Shown piece after piece: positions 18,916 to 27,267 of a stretch of 64,000 nucleotides of DNA. Origin of the DNA: Sedimenticola selenatireducens. Lineage in GTDB: Bacteria > Pseudomonadota > Gammaproteobacteria > Chromatiales > Chromatiaceae. How positions within the stretch are numbered: the stretch's first letter is position 1; every line of letters starts with the position of its first letter. Made by a program: the position numbers and the translations under genes. The DNA lies in assembly GCF_007625115.1 (NCBI RefSeq), contig NZ_VMNH01000005.1:248001-312000 (forward strand). The letters are read 5' to 3'. The notes beneath the pieces were generated by a model. The model had not been told where the DNA came from and searched no databases. It saw only the letters and a program-made list of their open reading frames with translations.

Positions 18916-21081
18916 TCAGATCGGCTGTAGATTGGCATAGGCGGCCACCAGCCACTTCGCCCCCACCTGCTCGAAGTTGACATGTACCCGCGCACTCCCG
19001 CCCTGACCTTCGGCATTGAGTACCACACCTTCACCAAATTTTGGGTGTAGTACACGCTGTCCCAGCTGGTATCCGCTTTCATGCAGGGTATAGCCGGTTG
19101 AGGCCGCCGCGTAAACCGGCCGACTTATTTGTGGCCTGGATCGCACCTCACGAATCAGGTCAACGGGAATCTCTCGCAGAAACCGGGAGGGCAGGGGATA
19201 GGACTCACTGCCATGCAGGCGGCGGCTTTCCGCATAGGTGAGATAGAGTTGCTCCATCGCACGGGTCATACCTACATAACAGAGCCTCCGCTCCTCTTCG
19301 AGCCTTTCCGGATCTTCCGCCGACATGCTGTGGGGAAAAAGTTTCTCCTCAACGCCGGCAATAAACACCAGCGGAAACTCCAGCCCCTTGGCCGAATGCA
19401 AAGTCATCAGCTGCACGCAATCCTCAAACTGGTCACCCTGATTCTCACCGGCCTCCAGCGCCGCATGAGCCAGAAAGGCCGACAGTGGGTCCATCTCCTC
19501 CTCTTCAGCTGACAATTCGTAGCTGAACTCACGTGTAGCATTGACCAGTTCCTCCAGATTTTCCACCCGGTCTTGTCCTTTGCCATCTCGGCTTTTACGA
19601 AAATGATCCGCCAAGCCGGACGCAGAGACGACCTGGTCCGTCATCTCGTGCAGGGAAAGCCCCTGAACACTGGCCTGCTGCTCGGCAATCAGTTCCAGAA
19701 AGGCATTTAAGGCCGTAGCGGCCCGCTTGGTCATCGCACCACCCTTAATCAACTCATGGGCTGCCTGCCAGAGCGAACAGCCAAAATCACGGGCATGGGC
19801 ACGTACTGCATCCAAGGTGCGAGGGCCTATCCCACGAGGCGGCTGATTGACTGCCCGCTCAAAAGAGGGATCTTCCTGGGGATTGGCCATCAAGCGAAGA
19901 TAGGCCAGCGCATCCTTGATCTCAGCGCGTTCAAAAAATCGCAACCCACCATACACCCGGTAGGGCAGTTGAGCCTGGATGAGCGCCTCTTCAAACTGTC
20001 GTGACTGGGCATTGGAACGATACAGAATCGCGCACTCATCCCGACGATGTCCCTCTGTAGCAAAGTGCCTGATCCGTTCGACTACAAAGCGCGCCTCATC
20101 CACCTCATTGAAGGCGTTATAGAGATTGATCGGTTCGCCCTCGCTACCGTCCGTCCAGAGCTCCTTGCCCAGACGAGAGGGATTATTGGCAATCACCGCA
20201 TTGGCTGCCTTAAGGATGGTAGCCGTGGAACGGTAATTTTGCTCCAGTCGCAGCAGTGGTGCATCAGTGAAATGTTTTCTGAAATCCCGAATGTGTTCCA
20301 CCCGGGCGCCGCGCCAACCGTAGATTGATTGGTCATCATCGCCTACGGCAAAGAGACTGTTCTGCTCACCTGCCAACAGTCTCAGCCAGGCATACTGAAT
20401 GGTATTGGTATCCTGAAACTCATCCACCAGAATATGCTGAAAGCGCTCTCTGTAGTGGTGCAGAATATCCGGTCGATCCCGTAGCAGCTCATGGGCACGC
20501 AGCAGCAACTCCGCAAAATCCACCACGCCACCCCGGTCACAGGCAGACTGGTACTCGCTATAGATACGAATCATGGTGCGCTGATAGGGATCACCCCCGT
20601 CATCCATGTGCTGTGGTCTCACCCCCTCATCCTTGCGACCGTTGATAAACCACTGTGCCTGGCGGGGTGGCCAGCGCGCTTCGTCCAGATCCATCGCCTT
20701 CAGCAGGCGTTTTATCATGCGAAACTGGTCATCTGAATCGAGGATTTGAAAATTCTGAGGGAGATTGGCATCTTTCCAGTGGGCGCGTAGCAACCTATGA
20801 GCCAATCCATGAAAAGTCCCCACCCACATACCACCCACCGGATGCCCCAGCAGGACCTCGATCCGCCCCTTCATCTCCTTGGCCGCCTTATTGGTGAATG
20901 TGACGGCCAAAATATTCCAGGGCGAAGCCCCGATAACCTGCAGCAACCAAGCGATGCGATGCACCAGCACTCGCGTCTTGCCACTTCCGGCACCCGCTAA
21001 AACCAGCATCCCACCCGGCGGGGCAGTGACTGCCTCGCGCTGGGCATCGTTTAAACCTTCAAGAATATGTGATACGTCCAT
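18916..21081 (-). CDS. uvrD: DNA helicase II (UvrD)
   Basis: An SF1A 3'-5' helicase for nucleotide excision and mismatch repair. The 721 residues match E. coli UvrD (720). Motifs seen are Q (LNDAQREAVTAPPG), I (LAGAGSGKTRVL), II (VDEFQDTN), III (GDDDQSIYGWRGA), IV (LEQNYRS), V (LMTLHSAKGLEFPLVFI) and VI (VGMTRAMEQLYLTYA). The C-terminal Tudor-like tail is present (RVLHPKFGEGVVLNAEGQG). It is a single-gene unit. Confidence 0.96.
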   Translation of the reverse strand: MDVSHILEGLNDAQREAVTAPPGGMLVLAGAGSGKTRVLVHRIAWLLQVIGASPWNILAVTFTNKAAKEMKGRIEVLLGHPVGGMWVGTFHGLAHRLLRAHWKDANLPQNFQILDSDDQFRMIKRLLKAMDLDEARWPPRQAQWFINGRKDEGVRPQHMDDGGDPYQRTMIRIYSEYQSACDRGGVVDFAELLLRAHELLRDRPDILHHYRERFQHILVDEFQDTNTIQYAWLRLLAGEQNSLFAVGDDDQSIYGWRGARVEHIRDFRKHFTDAPLLRLEQNYRSTATILKAANAVIANNPSRLGKELWTDGSEGEPINLYNAFNEVDEARFVVERIRHFATEGHRRDECAILYRSNAQSRQFEEALIQAQLPYRVYGGLRFFERAEIKDALAYLRLMANPQEDPSFERAVNQPPRGIGPRTLDAVRAHARDFGCSLWQAAHELIKGGAMTKRAATALNAFLELIAEQQASVQGLSLHEMTDQVVSASGLADHFRKSRDGKGQDRVENLEELVNATREFSYELSAEEEEMDPLSAFLAHAALEAGENQGDQFEDCVQLMTLHSAKGLEFPLVFIAGVEEKLFPHSMSAEDPERLEEERRLCYVGMTRAMEQLYLTYAESRRLHGSESYPLPSRFLREIPVDLIREVRSRPQISRPVYAAASTGYTLHESGYQLGQRVLHPKFGEGVVLNAEGQGGSARVHVNFEQVGAKWLVAAYANLQPI

Positions 21082-21350
21082 GGGATTATCTTAACAGTGG
21101 TTGCGCAGGATCACGACCGCCAACAAAAAGTAAACTCCGACAACCAGCGAGAACCGTTTATTGATCGGCATCATTTCCCTACGCTTCATGGCGTTTTATA
21201 AGAGAGACGTAGAGTTTGAACAGGGCAAGGGAAGGAATAACGATATCAGACTAACAATAAACCCCGCGTCAGGATTGCACGCATTAAGGGGTTCCAGGAG
21301 GGAGTCTCACGGGTATTGATCGCGTCATGCCCGTTTTTTTTGCCATTAAA

Positions 21351-22916
21351 TTAGGCTGGCAGCAGCACACCATAGCGTTCGCGTAATTTAGGCTTCTCAA
21401 TCTTTCCCGTTGCATTGCGCGGTATCAGATCAAAGTGGATGCACCGAGGACGTTTATATTTGGGTAGGCGCTGAGCAAAAACAGTAGCCTCCTCGTCGGT
21501 CATATCACAACCCGGCTTGAGTTGAATAATCGCCGTTACTATTTCCCCGAGGCGCTGATCCGGCGTCCCAATGACCGCAACATCCTGAATATGGGGATGC
21601 TCCATAAAAAAGTGCTCGACCTCCACGGGGGAGACATTTTCACCCCCGGTAATAATCAGGTCTTTTTTACGATCGACCAGCCAGATAAAACCCTCTGTAT
21701 CTGTCATGGCGATATCCCCGGTATGCAACCACCCGTCACGAAGCGCCTCCCGCGTCGCCTCCGGATTGCGATAGTAACCGCGCATGACACCAGGGCCCTT
21801 CACAATCAACTCACCCGGTTCACCCGGTGGTAACTGACAGTTACTGTCGTCAACAATACAGGCCTCCCAATCAAACCCAGGCTTTCCTATTGACCCGATT
21901 TTATGGGTATTACCCAGACCCAGATGGAGACAGCCGGGCCCGGTACTTTCAGTCAGGCCATAGTTGGTATCATACTCATGATGTGGAAACAGCTTGCGCC
22001 ACGCCTTGATCAGATTGGGTGGTACTGGCTGGGCGCCAATATGCATCAAACGCCACTGGTCCAGTTTGTAACGGCCAAAATCGATATCGCCATTCTCCCA
22101 GGCAATCAGGATATCGTGCGCCCAAGGCACTAACAGCCAGACAATGGTCGCTTGCTCTTCTGATACCGCTTTAAGTACCCAATCGGGCCTTGCTCCCTTC
22201 AACAGTACCGCTTTTGCTCCCACCAAAAAATTTCCAAACCAGTGCATCTTGGCACCAGTATGATACAGCGGCGGAATACAGAGGAAGTTGTCTTCATGGG
22301 TCTGCCGGTGGTGCTGATTTTCCACATAGCAGGCGTGCTCAAGATTTCTGTGGGTCAGACTCACGGCCTTCGGCAGCCCGGTTGTCCCCGATGTGAAATA
22401 GAGCGCTGCGTCATCCATCAGATCAATCGCTAATTGGGGAGACCCTGAATCTTCACCATCAACAAAACAAGCATAATCAACCGCAAAGTCAGGGCACAGA
22501 CGCTCTGGTCCGATATAAATATAGTGCTCAATGGTACGATCGAGCGCGGCTTTTACTTCACAGATTCGCTCAATAAACTCCGGTCCAAATAACAGAACTC
22601 TGGCCTCCACAATATCGTTGCTGGCCTGGATAATCTCGGACTCAAAACGGAAGTTAAGCGGTGCAACAATGGCCCCTGATCGAAGGACACCAAAATAGCA
22701 GGGCAGCCACTCAAGGGAATTCATCATCAGATGAAGTACTCGATCACCCTTGCGAACACCACAGGCGATCAAGGCATTGGCAAAGCGGTTTGCCTCCTGA
22801 TCAAATACGCGCCAACTGATCTCTCGCCGACTGTTGATTTCAGGATCACGTTCAATCAACGCGATCTCATCGGCATACATACGCCCATTGCGGGACAATA
22901 TTTCGGTAATTAACAT
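21351..22916 (-). CDS. Acyl-CoA synthetase / AMP-dependent ligase
   Basis: A 521-residue class I adenylate-forming enzyme that activates a carboxylic acid to its CoA thioester. The P-loop is YFTSGTTGLPKAVSLTH (about 170-186), then YGLTEST, WLHTGDIAMTD, the DRKKDLIITGGENVSPVEVE hinge, and the C-terminal catalytic Lys in PRNATGKIEKPKL. It resembles fatty-acyl or aryl-CoA ligases, but the substrate cannot be read from the sequence. It stands alone with no beta-oxidation genes nearby. The 270-bp region between it and uvrD holds nothing I can identify. Confidence 0.88.
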   Translation of the reverse strand: MLITEILSRNGRMYADEIALIERDPEINSRREISWRVFDQEANRFANALIACGVRKGDRVLHLMMNSLEWLPCYFGVLRSGAIVAPLNFRFESEIIQASNDIVEARVLLFGPEFIERICEVKAALDRTIEHYIYIGPERLCPDFAVDYACFVDGEDSGSPQLAIDLMDDAALYFTSGTTGLPKAVSLTHRNLEHACYVENQHHRQTHEDNFLCIPPLYHTGAKMHWFGNFLVGAKAVLLKGARPDWVLKAVSEEQATIVWLLVPWAHDILIAWENGDIDFGRYKLDQWRLMHIGAQPVPPNLIKAWRKLFPHHEYDTNYGLTESTGPGCLHLGLGNTHKIGSIGKPGFDWEACIVDDSNCQLPPGEPGELIVKGPGVMRGYYRNPEATREALRDGWLHTGDIAMTDTEGFIWLVDRKKDLIITGGENVSPVEVEHFFMEHPHIQDVAVIGTPDQRLGEIVTAIIQLKPGCDMTDEEATVFAQRLPKYKRPRCIHFDLIPRNATGKIEKPKLRERYGVLLPA

Positions 22917-23074
22917 CTTTAGAATTAGCCTGACATTCTATTGGCGATACCCCCTGGAAACTCAACAATGCCCCAATATCAATTGAGAGTATGAATTGTT
23001 GAGAGACAGCACAGGACTTGTGGGGTTAATCTACCACATAAGATAAGGCTAATGCTTCCCCATCAAGGCAGTGA

Positions 23075-23629
23075 CTAGAGCTTGATGGTCGCGATAGGGC
23101 CGAGAGCCGCCTCAATCTCCATAAACAGGGGCAAATCCGCCTCTGGAAGACCGGCCATTGCGCCATAGCAGGTGACCCGCATAACATTAGGCTGCTGATC
23201 AGACGTTAGCCAAAGATGGTACAAACGGGACACCAGTGGATTTCCACCATCCCATACGGCTAGCCGGCTCAGGTTAAGCGCCGCCACCTGGACAGGCGCA
23301 AGGCCAACGATCTCTGTCTCACCTTGTTGTACCCTGACAACTGAAAAACTATCGGGCTGAATCTGCTGAGGCGTCTCCTTAAGATCCCGCACCTCGAAAC
23401 TGCAACTGGGCCAATACTGGTCCAGATCAGAATGCTTTGTCACAACCCCACGCTGTACAAACAGTCGCGTGTGTCCGGGTTTGATCTCCAGCGTATCATG
23501 GAGCACCAAGATGCTCCCTACGGGCACTTGGAAAAAAGCCGAATTACGATCTCTAATCGACTGCTGAACACAGCCCGTAACAAGCATCAGCGTGACGATA
23601 GCTATAATCGATTTTAATAAGGAACTCAT
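23075..23629 (-). CDS. Conserved lipoprotein of unknown function
   Basis: A 184-residue protein with a lipoprotein signal peptide: hydrophobic stretch SIIAIVTLMLVTGC with the lipobox LVTGC and Cys at 20. The mature part has a segment GSILVLHDTLEIKPGHTRLFVQRG typical of a conserved proteobacterial lipoprotein family without assigned function. Residue +2 is Val, so outer-membrane sorting is likely. No operon partner is seen. Confidence 0.75.
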   Translation of the reverse strand: MSSLLKSIIAIVTLMLVTGCVQQSIRDRNSAFFQVPVGSILVLHDTLEIKPGHTRLFVQRGVVTKHSDLDQYWPSCSFEVRDLKETPQQIQPDSFSVVRVQQGETEIVGLAPVQVAALNLSRLAVWDGGNPLVSRLYHLWLTSDQQPNVMRVTCYGAMAGLPEADLPLFMEIEAALGPIATIKL

Positions 23630-23803
23630 CCTGCACCTCCGCAGTCCAATCTACCCAATAGACAAATCAAATCCCATACGGTTTCACTAGCCTATCGAAA
23701 GCGGGTTAAATCTTCACGGTATTTGCAATAGTTAGCAATCCTATATCAATTCTCTGGTCTATACTGGGGTTTATTGATTCGTTCTGTCGTAGAGGAAATA
23801 CCA

Positions 23804-24064
23804 ATGAAGTCCCTGTTAGCAGTTGTTCTTAGCACCTTACTTATGATCACCGCCAGCAACGCATTAGCCGCCAAGAAAGAGGGTAAAGCCTATGGGGCCG
23901 GTGGCGTTTCCGAAGAAAAAATGAGTGACACCGCTGCCGAACATCGCAAGGCCTATGCGGGTGAGAAAGAGAAGAAAGTGAAAGAAGAAAAGGAGATGAA
24001 GGAAGAGAAAGAAGTGAAGGAGAAAAAAGCGAAGAAAGAAAAGAAGGTAAAGAAAGAGAAATAG
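23804..24064 (+). CDS. Small secreted Lys/Glu-rich protein
   Basis: An 86-residue protein with a clear Sec signal peptide (MKSLLAVVLSTLLMI then TASNALAA, cleavage after about residue 23). A short middle section (GKAYGAGGVSEEKMSDTAAEHRKAYAG) precedes about 33 residues made almost only of Lys and Glu in EKEKKVKEEKEMKEEKE-type repeats. The start at 23804 has AGAGGAAA upstream. The tail would form a highly charged helix. No family is recognised; the repeat could vary in copy number among strains. Confidence 0.65.
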   Translation: MKSLLAVVLSTLLMITASNALAAKKEGKAYGAGGVSEEKMSDTAAEHRKAYAGEKEKKVKEEKEMKEEKEVKEKKAKKEKKVKKEK

Positions 24065-24075
24065 CCCTTTCCCTT

Positions 24076-24110
24076 GCCAGTAAGCCACCTTATTAAGGTG
24101 GCTTACTGGC
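24076..24110. repeat. Perfect 17-bp inverted repeat with 1-nt centre
   Basis: The arms GCCAGTAAGCCACCTTA and TAAGGTGGCTTACTGGC are perfectly complementary around a single T. It sits 12 nt after the Lys/Glu-rich gene, so it may work as a transcript-end hairpin. It lacks a U-tract, so a protein-binding dyad or a small palindromic repeat is also possible. Confidence 0.75.
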
Positions 24111-24188
24111 CTGTCAAAACGCCTGCCGTCATCTATGCTAACGTATAAATTAATCTAAATTGCCCGCTACCGTTTTAATGGGGGATTG

Positions 24189-24488
24189 ATGTTTGTAGCA
24201 ATGAGCAAGTTTGTCGTCGCCAATAATATGAGTGACCAGGTTCGGGAGGCATTTCGAAATCGGCCAGGGCTTGTCGATAGTGCAGAAGGCTTTATCCGTA
24301 TGGAGGTACTTAATCCTGACGATAACCCAGACGAATTCTGGCTCGTCACATACTGGCAGAAAAGTGAAGATTGGCATGAATGGTATCACGGCCATCAGTA
24401 CAAAGCCTCGCACAGCAACATACCCAAAGGATTGAAGCTCGATCCCGAAGCAACCATGATTCGGACTTTTAACTGTATCGCAAGTTAA
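24189..24488 (+). CDS. Antibiotic biosynthesis monooxygenase (ABM) domain protein
   Basis: A protein of 99 residues with the dimeric alpha/beta barrel (ABM) fold: MSKFVVANNMSDQVREAF at the start, then GFIRMEVLNPDDNPDEFWLVTYWQKSEDWHEWYHGHQY. The W-x-S-x-E-D-W-x-x-W pattern resembles the family of heme-degrading or quinol-type monooxygenases (HmoA/IsdG-like). Catalysis cannot be assigned from sequence. ATG at 24189 is chosen; TTG at 24186 and ATG at 24201 are alternatives. It is the first gene of an operon with the B12-binding protein (18-nt gap) and the diguanylate cyclase. Confidence 0.75.
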   Translation: MFVAMSKFVVANNMSDQVREAFRNRPGLVDSAEGFIRMEVLNPDDNPDEFWLVTYWQKSEDWHEWYHGHQYKASHSNIPKGLKLDPEATMIRTFNCIAS

Positions 24489-24506
24489 GCGTAGGAGTCT
24501 TCCAGC

Positions 24507-25538
24507 ATGTCCGCTGAACAATCGAATCACTTCCCTGCTATTAACAAGGCCCATGTAGTCGACGCTATCATTAACGCCTATCGCCTGCAGCAGCCAGAAC
24601 CGTTCCAGCGTGGAGGTACTGCATTTGAACAGAAATGCCGGGAAGACATTGCCTATCATCTGGATTATCTCAACATGGCGGCTGATGCCGATGCACCCGA
24701 GATATTTGCCGAGTACTCACGCTGGCTGCGAGATGTTCTGAACAGCAGAAATGTTCCGGCACGTTGTGTTGCTTTCTCTTACGAACTGCTGATAACCCAT
24801 TTTGCTAACCACCACCCAGAAGAAAGCGTATTGCTCGGTAATATTCTGGAAGCCGGGATTCAAGCCATAGATGATGACAAGCTACCTCAGGTAGCGCAAA
24901 CATTACCTGCCAACGCCCTGGAAGCAGAAAAGTTTAGTCTCCTGATCAGTCAGGGTGCCCGGGAGCAGAGTCGCAATCTCTATTTCGACAAACTGAAACA
25001 GAGCTCTTCTCTTGCACAAACTAATCTGGATCTGTTGCAACCTTCACTCTATGAAGTGGGTAGACGTTGGCAGATCAATCAACTCAGCGTCGCCCAGGAA
25101 CATATGGCTACCGCAATCTGTCAAAACTTAATGGCACAAGGATTTGGCAAAGTCCCTTTTGCGGCGAACAATGGCAAACGCGCAGTCTTTGCAGCAGTCG
25201 AAGGCGCACAACATGCCCTGGGTATCCAGATGGTTGCAGACGGTTTTGAAGAGGCCGGCTGGGCGTGTGACTTCATTGGTGCAAATACGCCTTTGGCAGA
25301 TCTTCTTGTCTATCTGGATCGTGAGAAGCCCGATTTGTTGGGACTCTCCGCCACCTTACCGGTAGACATCGCCCAGGCAAAGCGGATGACCGCCCAGATA
25401 CGCGCCGAGCTGGGAAATAGCTGCCCGGTCATTATGGTGGGTGGCCTGACTACCAATTACCTACCGCGCAGTTGGGAGCTAACCGGTGCAGACATCTGGG
25501 CAGTAAATGCCGTTGAAGCGATCAAAGAGAGCAAATGA
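24507..25538 (+). CDS. Cobalamin-binding protein with CarH-type (Wx9EH) photosensor motif
   Basis: A 343-residue protein with three parts. An N-terminal helical domain (1-130) contains CREDIAYHLDYL. A B12 cap four-helix bundle (about 135-215) follows, and then a Rossmann B12-binding domain (about 222-340). The cap carries W188 followed by nine residues and E198-H199, the Wx9EH motif known from adenosylcobalamin photoreceptors of the CarH class. The Rossmann domain has H236-A-L-G (lower axial histidine), GWACDFIGANTP and VGGLTTN. There is no DNA-binding domain. Its stop overlaps the start of the GGDEF gene (ATGA), so the output is probably the diguanylate cyclase. The sensor role is inferred from the motif and the coupling. 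Confidence 0.85.
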   Translation: MSAEQSNHFPAINKAHVVDAIINAYRLQQPEPFQRGGTAFEQKCREDIAYHLDYLNMAADADAPEIFAEYSRWLRDVLNSRNVPARCVAFSYELLITHFANHHPEESVLLGNILEAGIQAIDDDKLPQVAQTLPANALEAEKFSLLISQGAREQSRNLYFDKLKQSSSLAQTNLDLLQPSLYEVGRRWQINQLSVAQEHMATAICQNLMAQGFGKVPFAANNGKRAVFAAVEGAQHALGIQMVADGFEEAGWACDFIGANTPLADLLVYLDREKPDLLGLSATLPVDIAQAKRMTAQIRAELGNSCPVIMVGGLTTNYLPRSWELTGADIWAVNAVEAIKESK

Positions 25539-26494
25539 ACCCACTGACTGACGCACCCGAAAAACGTTATATACCGCTATCACTTCTACGGTTCAGAACA
25601 CTGCTTGTGGGTGTGTTTGATCAGGGTGGACAGGTACTCGAATCCAACGCCGGATTTCAGATGCTCTGCACAGAGGAAGAGAGCGCCAACGATTGGAACT
25701 GCAGTGAATACTTAATTAATCCCTCATGGGATCAATTGCATCTTTCTACCTCATCCGATGATACTGATGCACCAATTTATCAAGGTATTCTCACACTACG
25801 ATTTCCAGAAGAGAACTACCAATCAGTAACGGCGATGATCTTCCGGCAAGAGGGACTCTATTATCTGGTCGCCGAATATAATGTGGAAGAGTTGGGATTG
25901 CTGAACACCAGTGTCACCGCGCTGAATGACGAACTGATGCGAATGCAACGGGAACTGGTACGCACCAATCATAAATTGGAAGAACAGCGCGAACTCTTTC
26001 GTATGGCCAGTATCACGGATGTATTAACCGGCCTGTACAATCGTCGCTTCTTCATTGAATCACTCACTGAAGAGATGGAAAGAAGTGATCGCTATGGAAA
26101 AAGCCTCTCATTGATATTGTGCGATGTTGATCACTTCAAACAAGTCAATGACACCTATGGTCACGACCAGGGTGATCAGGTCTTACGCGCCTTTTCCCAA
26201 TTAATAAATGAGTCCTTGCGTAGTTTCGATATTGCCGCCCGCTTTGGCGGTGAAGAGTTCATCCTGCTGCTTCCGGAAACAACCATCGAACAAGCAGTAA
26301 TGACGGCAGAGCGCTTGCGAAAGCAGTTTAAGCAACAGAACATGACAACGCCACCCACAACAATAACCGCCAGCTTTGGGGTGGCAGAATACACCAAAGG
26401 CGAAACAGAGGACGAAATAATTAAGCGTGCAGACCTGGCTCTCTACCAAGCGAAAAAAACTGGCCGAAATCGCGTTGAAAAAGCGACTGATTAA
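25535..26494 (+). CDS. Diguanylate cyclase (PAS-like sensor, coiled coil, GGDEF)
   Basis: A 319-residue protein predicted to make cyclic di-GMP. An N-terminal PAS-like domain (about 18-118, LLVGVFDQGGQVLESNAGFQ) is followed by a coiled coil (about 121-157) and a GGDEF domain (about 160-316). The active site is G238-G-E-E-F, and the I-site R229-S-F-D232 lies five residues before it, so the enzyme should be active and product-inhibited. Other conserved parts are ITDVLTGLYNRRFF and LCDVDHFKQVNDTYGHDQGD. There is no transmembrane segment, so it is cytoplasmic. It is translationally coupled to the B12-binding gene by a 4-nt overlap. Confidence 0.93.
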   Translation: MNPLTDAPEKRYIPLSLLRFRTLLVGVFDQGGQVLESNAGFQMLCTEEESANDWNCSEYLINPSWDQLHLSTSSDDTDAPIYQGILTLRFPEENYQSVTAMIFRQEGLYYLVAEYNVEELGLLNTSVTALNDELMRMQRELVRTNHKLEEQRELFRMASITDVLTGLYNRRFFIESLTEEMERSDRYGKSLSLILCDVDHFKQVNDTYGHDQGDQVLRAFSQLINESLRSFDIAARFGGEEFILLLPETTIEQAVMTAERLRKQFKQQNMTTPPTTITASFGVAEYTKGETEDEIIKRADLALYQAKKTGRNRVEKATD

Positions 26495-26708
26495 ACGCTG
26501 GAAATAGCGCCCTGTTTTATTCTGATGATTTTCACAACTGGTAGATACGATCGCCTGGCTCGTTAATTCAATCAGGTTAAACTCCGCATTTGCATGGTGG
26601 AGATGACTCGTTATCCCTTAGTGCTTACACTGAAAAAAAACAAACACACTGCCCCTTATTATCTGTTTTCATTTGCTGCCGCAAATATCCAACAATGGAC
26701 CCCTGACT

Positions 26709-27122
26709 TTAACTCAGCTTAGTAGGCCGGATTATATTTCGATAAGAAATAATAGAAATCACAGTCCATACCGCTGTTCGTAAAGTCATGGCACCAACGG
26801 TGCGGAACTCAAATAAACCATCGTTCAGTATATGTAACCCCAGCAGGCCAAATACAACAAGCGTGGCAAGTGCGATAACGATCGACAGCCATACGCTCCA
26901 ACGTTGCACCATGAACAGGCCTGCCCCTGCGATCAGATAGACAAATCCAATGACAAAATTAAACCAGAGTACAAAAGGCACATAGTGGCCAGCATTTTCG
27001 CGTGCGGCCCCTTCAAAAAATAGAACCGACCCACCTGATTTGATAGTCAGTAAACCAAATACAATGGCAATGATGCTGACAATCCAGATACTCATCGGCT
27101 TAGATCCAATCTTTGATTGCAT
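26709..27122 (-). CDS. Small four-helix membrane protein
   Basis: A 137-residue protein with four hydrophobic segments (about 11-32, 46-68, 76-97, 108-128). It is not recognised beyond being an inner-membrane protein. No motifs, and no close partner: the OmpA-like gene is upstream on the same strand with a 145-bp gap. The 214-bp stretch between it and the diguanylate cyclase gene contains nothing I can name. Confidence 0.6.
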   Translation of the reverse strand: MQSKIGSKPMSIWIVSIIAIVFGLLTIKSGGSVLFFEGAARENAGHYVPFVLWFNFVIGFVYLIAGAGLFMVQRWSVWLSIVIALATLVVFGLLGLHILNDGLFEFRTVGAMTLRTAVWTVISIISYRNIIRPTKLS

Positions 27123-27267
27123 GATGGTTTCCTTTAATGAGATGTTGCAAATGTACCTTTACGTTTCTGCTCTTTTACCTATCTTCTTTGTCAGTGGGTC
27201 ATCGCTTACCTATCTACTCAGGCAGACTGATTGATAGAAAATTATTGTTTGAAACTGACGCTCAGTC

